From NCBI RefSeq assembly GCF_030014915.1, contig NZ_JAGIXS010000002.1:372001-436000 (forward strand): a DNA stretch of 64,000 nt, in the 5' to 3' direction. A program made the position numbers and the translations under genes. Below, piece after piece: positions 63,373-64,000 of this stretch. The notes below the pieces were generated by a model. That model searched no databases, had not been told where the DNA came from, and saw only the letters and a program-made list of their open reading frames with translations. Origin of the DNA: Pelomonas sp. V22 (GTDB lineage: Bacteria; Pseudomonadota; Gammaproteobacteria; Burkholderiales; Burkholderiaceae_C). How positions within the stretch are numbered: the stretch's first letter is position 1; each line of letters opens with the position of its first letter.

Positions 63373-64000
63373 ATGGCAATCGTTCGAGGCAAGCAAGCCC
63401 GCTGGCGCGTGTTCGGCGCCCATGCACTGCTCTGGGTCTTCCTGGCGCTGACGCTGTTCCCGCTCTTGGCCGTGGTGTCGATCTCGCTGCGGCCCGGCAA
63501 CTTCGCCACCGGCAGCCTGATCCCCACCGAGATCAGCCTGGAGCACTGGAAGCTGGCGCTGGGCATCCCCTACCAGGCGGCCGACGGCAGCCTGGTGCAG
63601 CCGCCCTTCCCGGTGCTGACCTGGCTCTGGAACTCGGTCAAGGTGGCCACCATCGCCGCGCTCTTGATCGTGGGCATCTCCACCACGGCCGCCTATGGTT
63701 TCGCGCGCCTGAAGTTCCGCTTCAAGACGCCCATCCTCAACTCGATGCTGCTCTTGCAGATGTTCCCGGCCGTGCTGGCCCTGGTGGCGATCTACGCCAT
63801 CTTCGAGACCATCGGCACCTACGTGCCAGCCATCGGCCTCGAAACGCATGCCGGCCTCGTGCTCGCCTACCTCGGCGGCGTGGCCACCCATGTGTGGACC
63901 ATCAAGGGCTACTTCGAAACCATCCCGGTCGAGATCGAGGAGAACGCCAAGGTCGACGGCGCCACGCACTGGCAGGCCTTCCGCATGGTGCTCTTGCCGA
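63373..64000 (+). CDS. malG: Maltose ABC transporter permease MalG, 5' part
   Basis: The frame starts at ATG 63373, after AGGAGCACAAGCA, and runs open to the window end (209 codons seen). It reads [15 protein letters not shown]..., has membrane segments and the MalG-like [39 protein letters not shown], and ends within the EAA loop ([20 protein letters not shown]). The gene is cut by the window, not broken. It is the fourth gene of malK-E-F-G. Confidence 0.93.
   Translation, partial: MAIVRGKQARWRVFGAHALLWVFLALTLFPLLAVVSISLRPGNFATGSLIPTEISLEHWKLALGIPYQAADGSLVQPPFPVLTWLWNSVKVATIAALLIVGISTTAAYGFARLKFRFKTPILNSMLLLQMFPAVLALVAIYAIFETIGTYVPAIGLETHAGLVLAYLGGVATHVWTIKGYFETIPVEIEENAKVDGATHWQAFRMVLLP

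Noticed and set aside
62245-63969. 574-residue minus-strand frame opposite malF and malG
   Set aside because: Antisense to permease sequence with correct operon order; no domain of its own.

Overview
The window is one continuous GC-rich chromosomal segment of a betaproteobacterium. The order Burkholderiales is well supported: rpsP-rimM-trmD-rplS, the run AI-2E permease-hda-HAD-pcnB-folK, DUF47 next to a PiT phosphate transporter, DUF3579 divergent from argD-argF, and a PEP-CTERM protein are all typical of it. A Roseateles/Rubrivivax/Leptothrix-type lineage is an inference from gene style only. No tRNA, rRNA, insertion sequence, phage gene or CRISPR array was seen.

Layout. 1-4.1 kb: the end of an OsmC-like gene, a chemoreceptor, a tiny membrane protein and an MHS-type transporter. 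4.1-6.2 kb: a minus-strand set (TetR regulator, YbaK, DUF1289, DsbA-like isomerase). 6.35-13.3 kb: a complete reductive pyrimidine-degradation operon (preT, preA, NCS1 permease, dihydropyrimidinase, carbamoyl amidohydrolase), divergent from the TetR gene; a RutR-like palindrome lies between them. 13.3-21.6 kb: accessory metabolic genes, including a translationally coupled questin-oxidase-like / MFS / cysteine-cluster HTH trio. 21.7-24.1 kb: ribosomal and tRNA-modification operon. 24.1-27.7 kb: GNAT enzyme, small membrane protein, PEP-CTERM protein behind a sigma-54-like promoter, and PiT-DUF47. 27.9-35.3 kb: folK, pcnB, HAD phosphatase, hda, AI-2E permease, SirB1, murJ, then rpsT. 35.4-39.1 kb: hydrolase, DUF3579, argD-argF with a duplicated argF tail. 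39.1-44.3 kb: solute-binding protein, metallophosphoesterase, a protein kinase fused to a universal stress domain, PCu(A)C chaperone, YkgJ-like protein and a transglutaminase-TPR lipoprotein. 44.5-64 kb: an alpha-glucan cluster.

The alpha-glucan cluster is the functional centre. A pullulanase and a SusA-like amylase with export signals would cut branched glucans. MalK-MalE-MalF-MalG would import maltodextrins. MalQ, GlgX, GlgB and GlgP would process them in the cytoplasm. A Tat-signal esterase gene sits inside the glg operon. All four transcription-unit starts in this cluster (pullulanase, amylase, glgP operon, malK operon) carry a copy of the same odd-spaced inverted repeat, GTAG-N5-CTAC, and the malK copy overlaps a good -35/-10 pair. 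This looks like the operator of a dedicated regulator encoded outside the window and is the best candidate here for an undescribed regulatory system.

Other points to follow up are the duplicated 3' end of argF with mostly synonymous differences, the kinase-Usp fusion beside a phosphoesterase, tandem 19-20 bp repeats upstream of DUF47-pit, and two adjacent perfect palindromes upstream of the MHS transporter.
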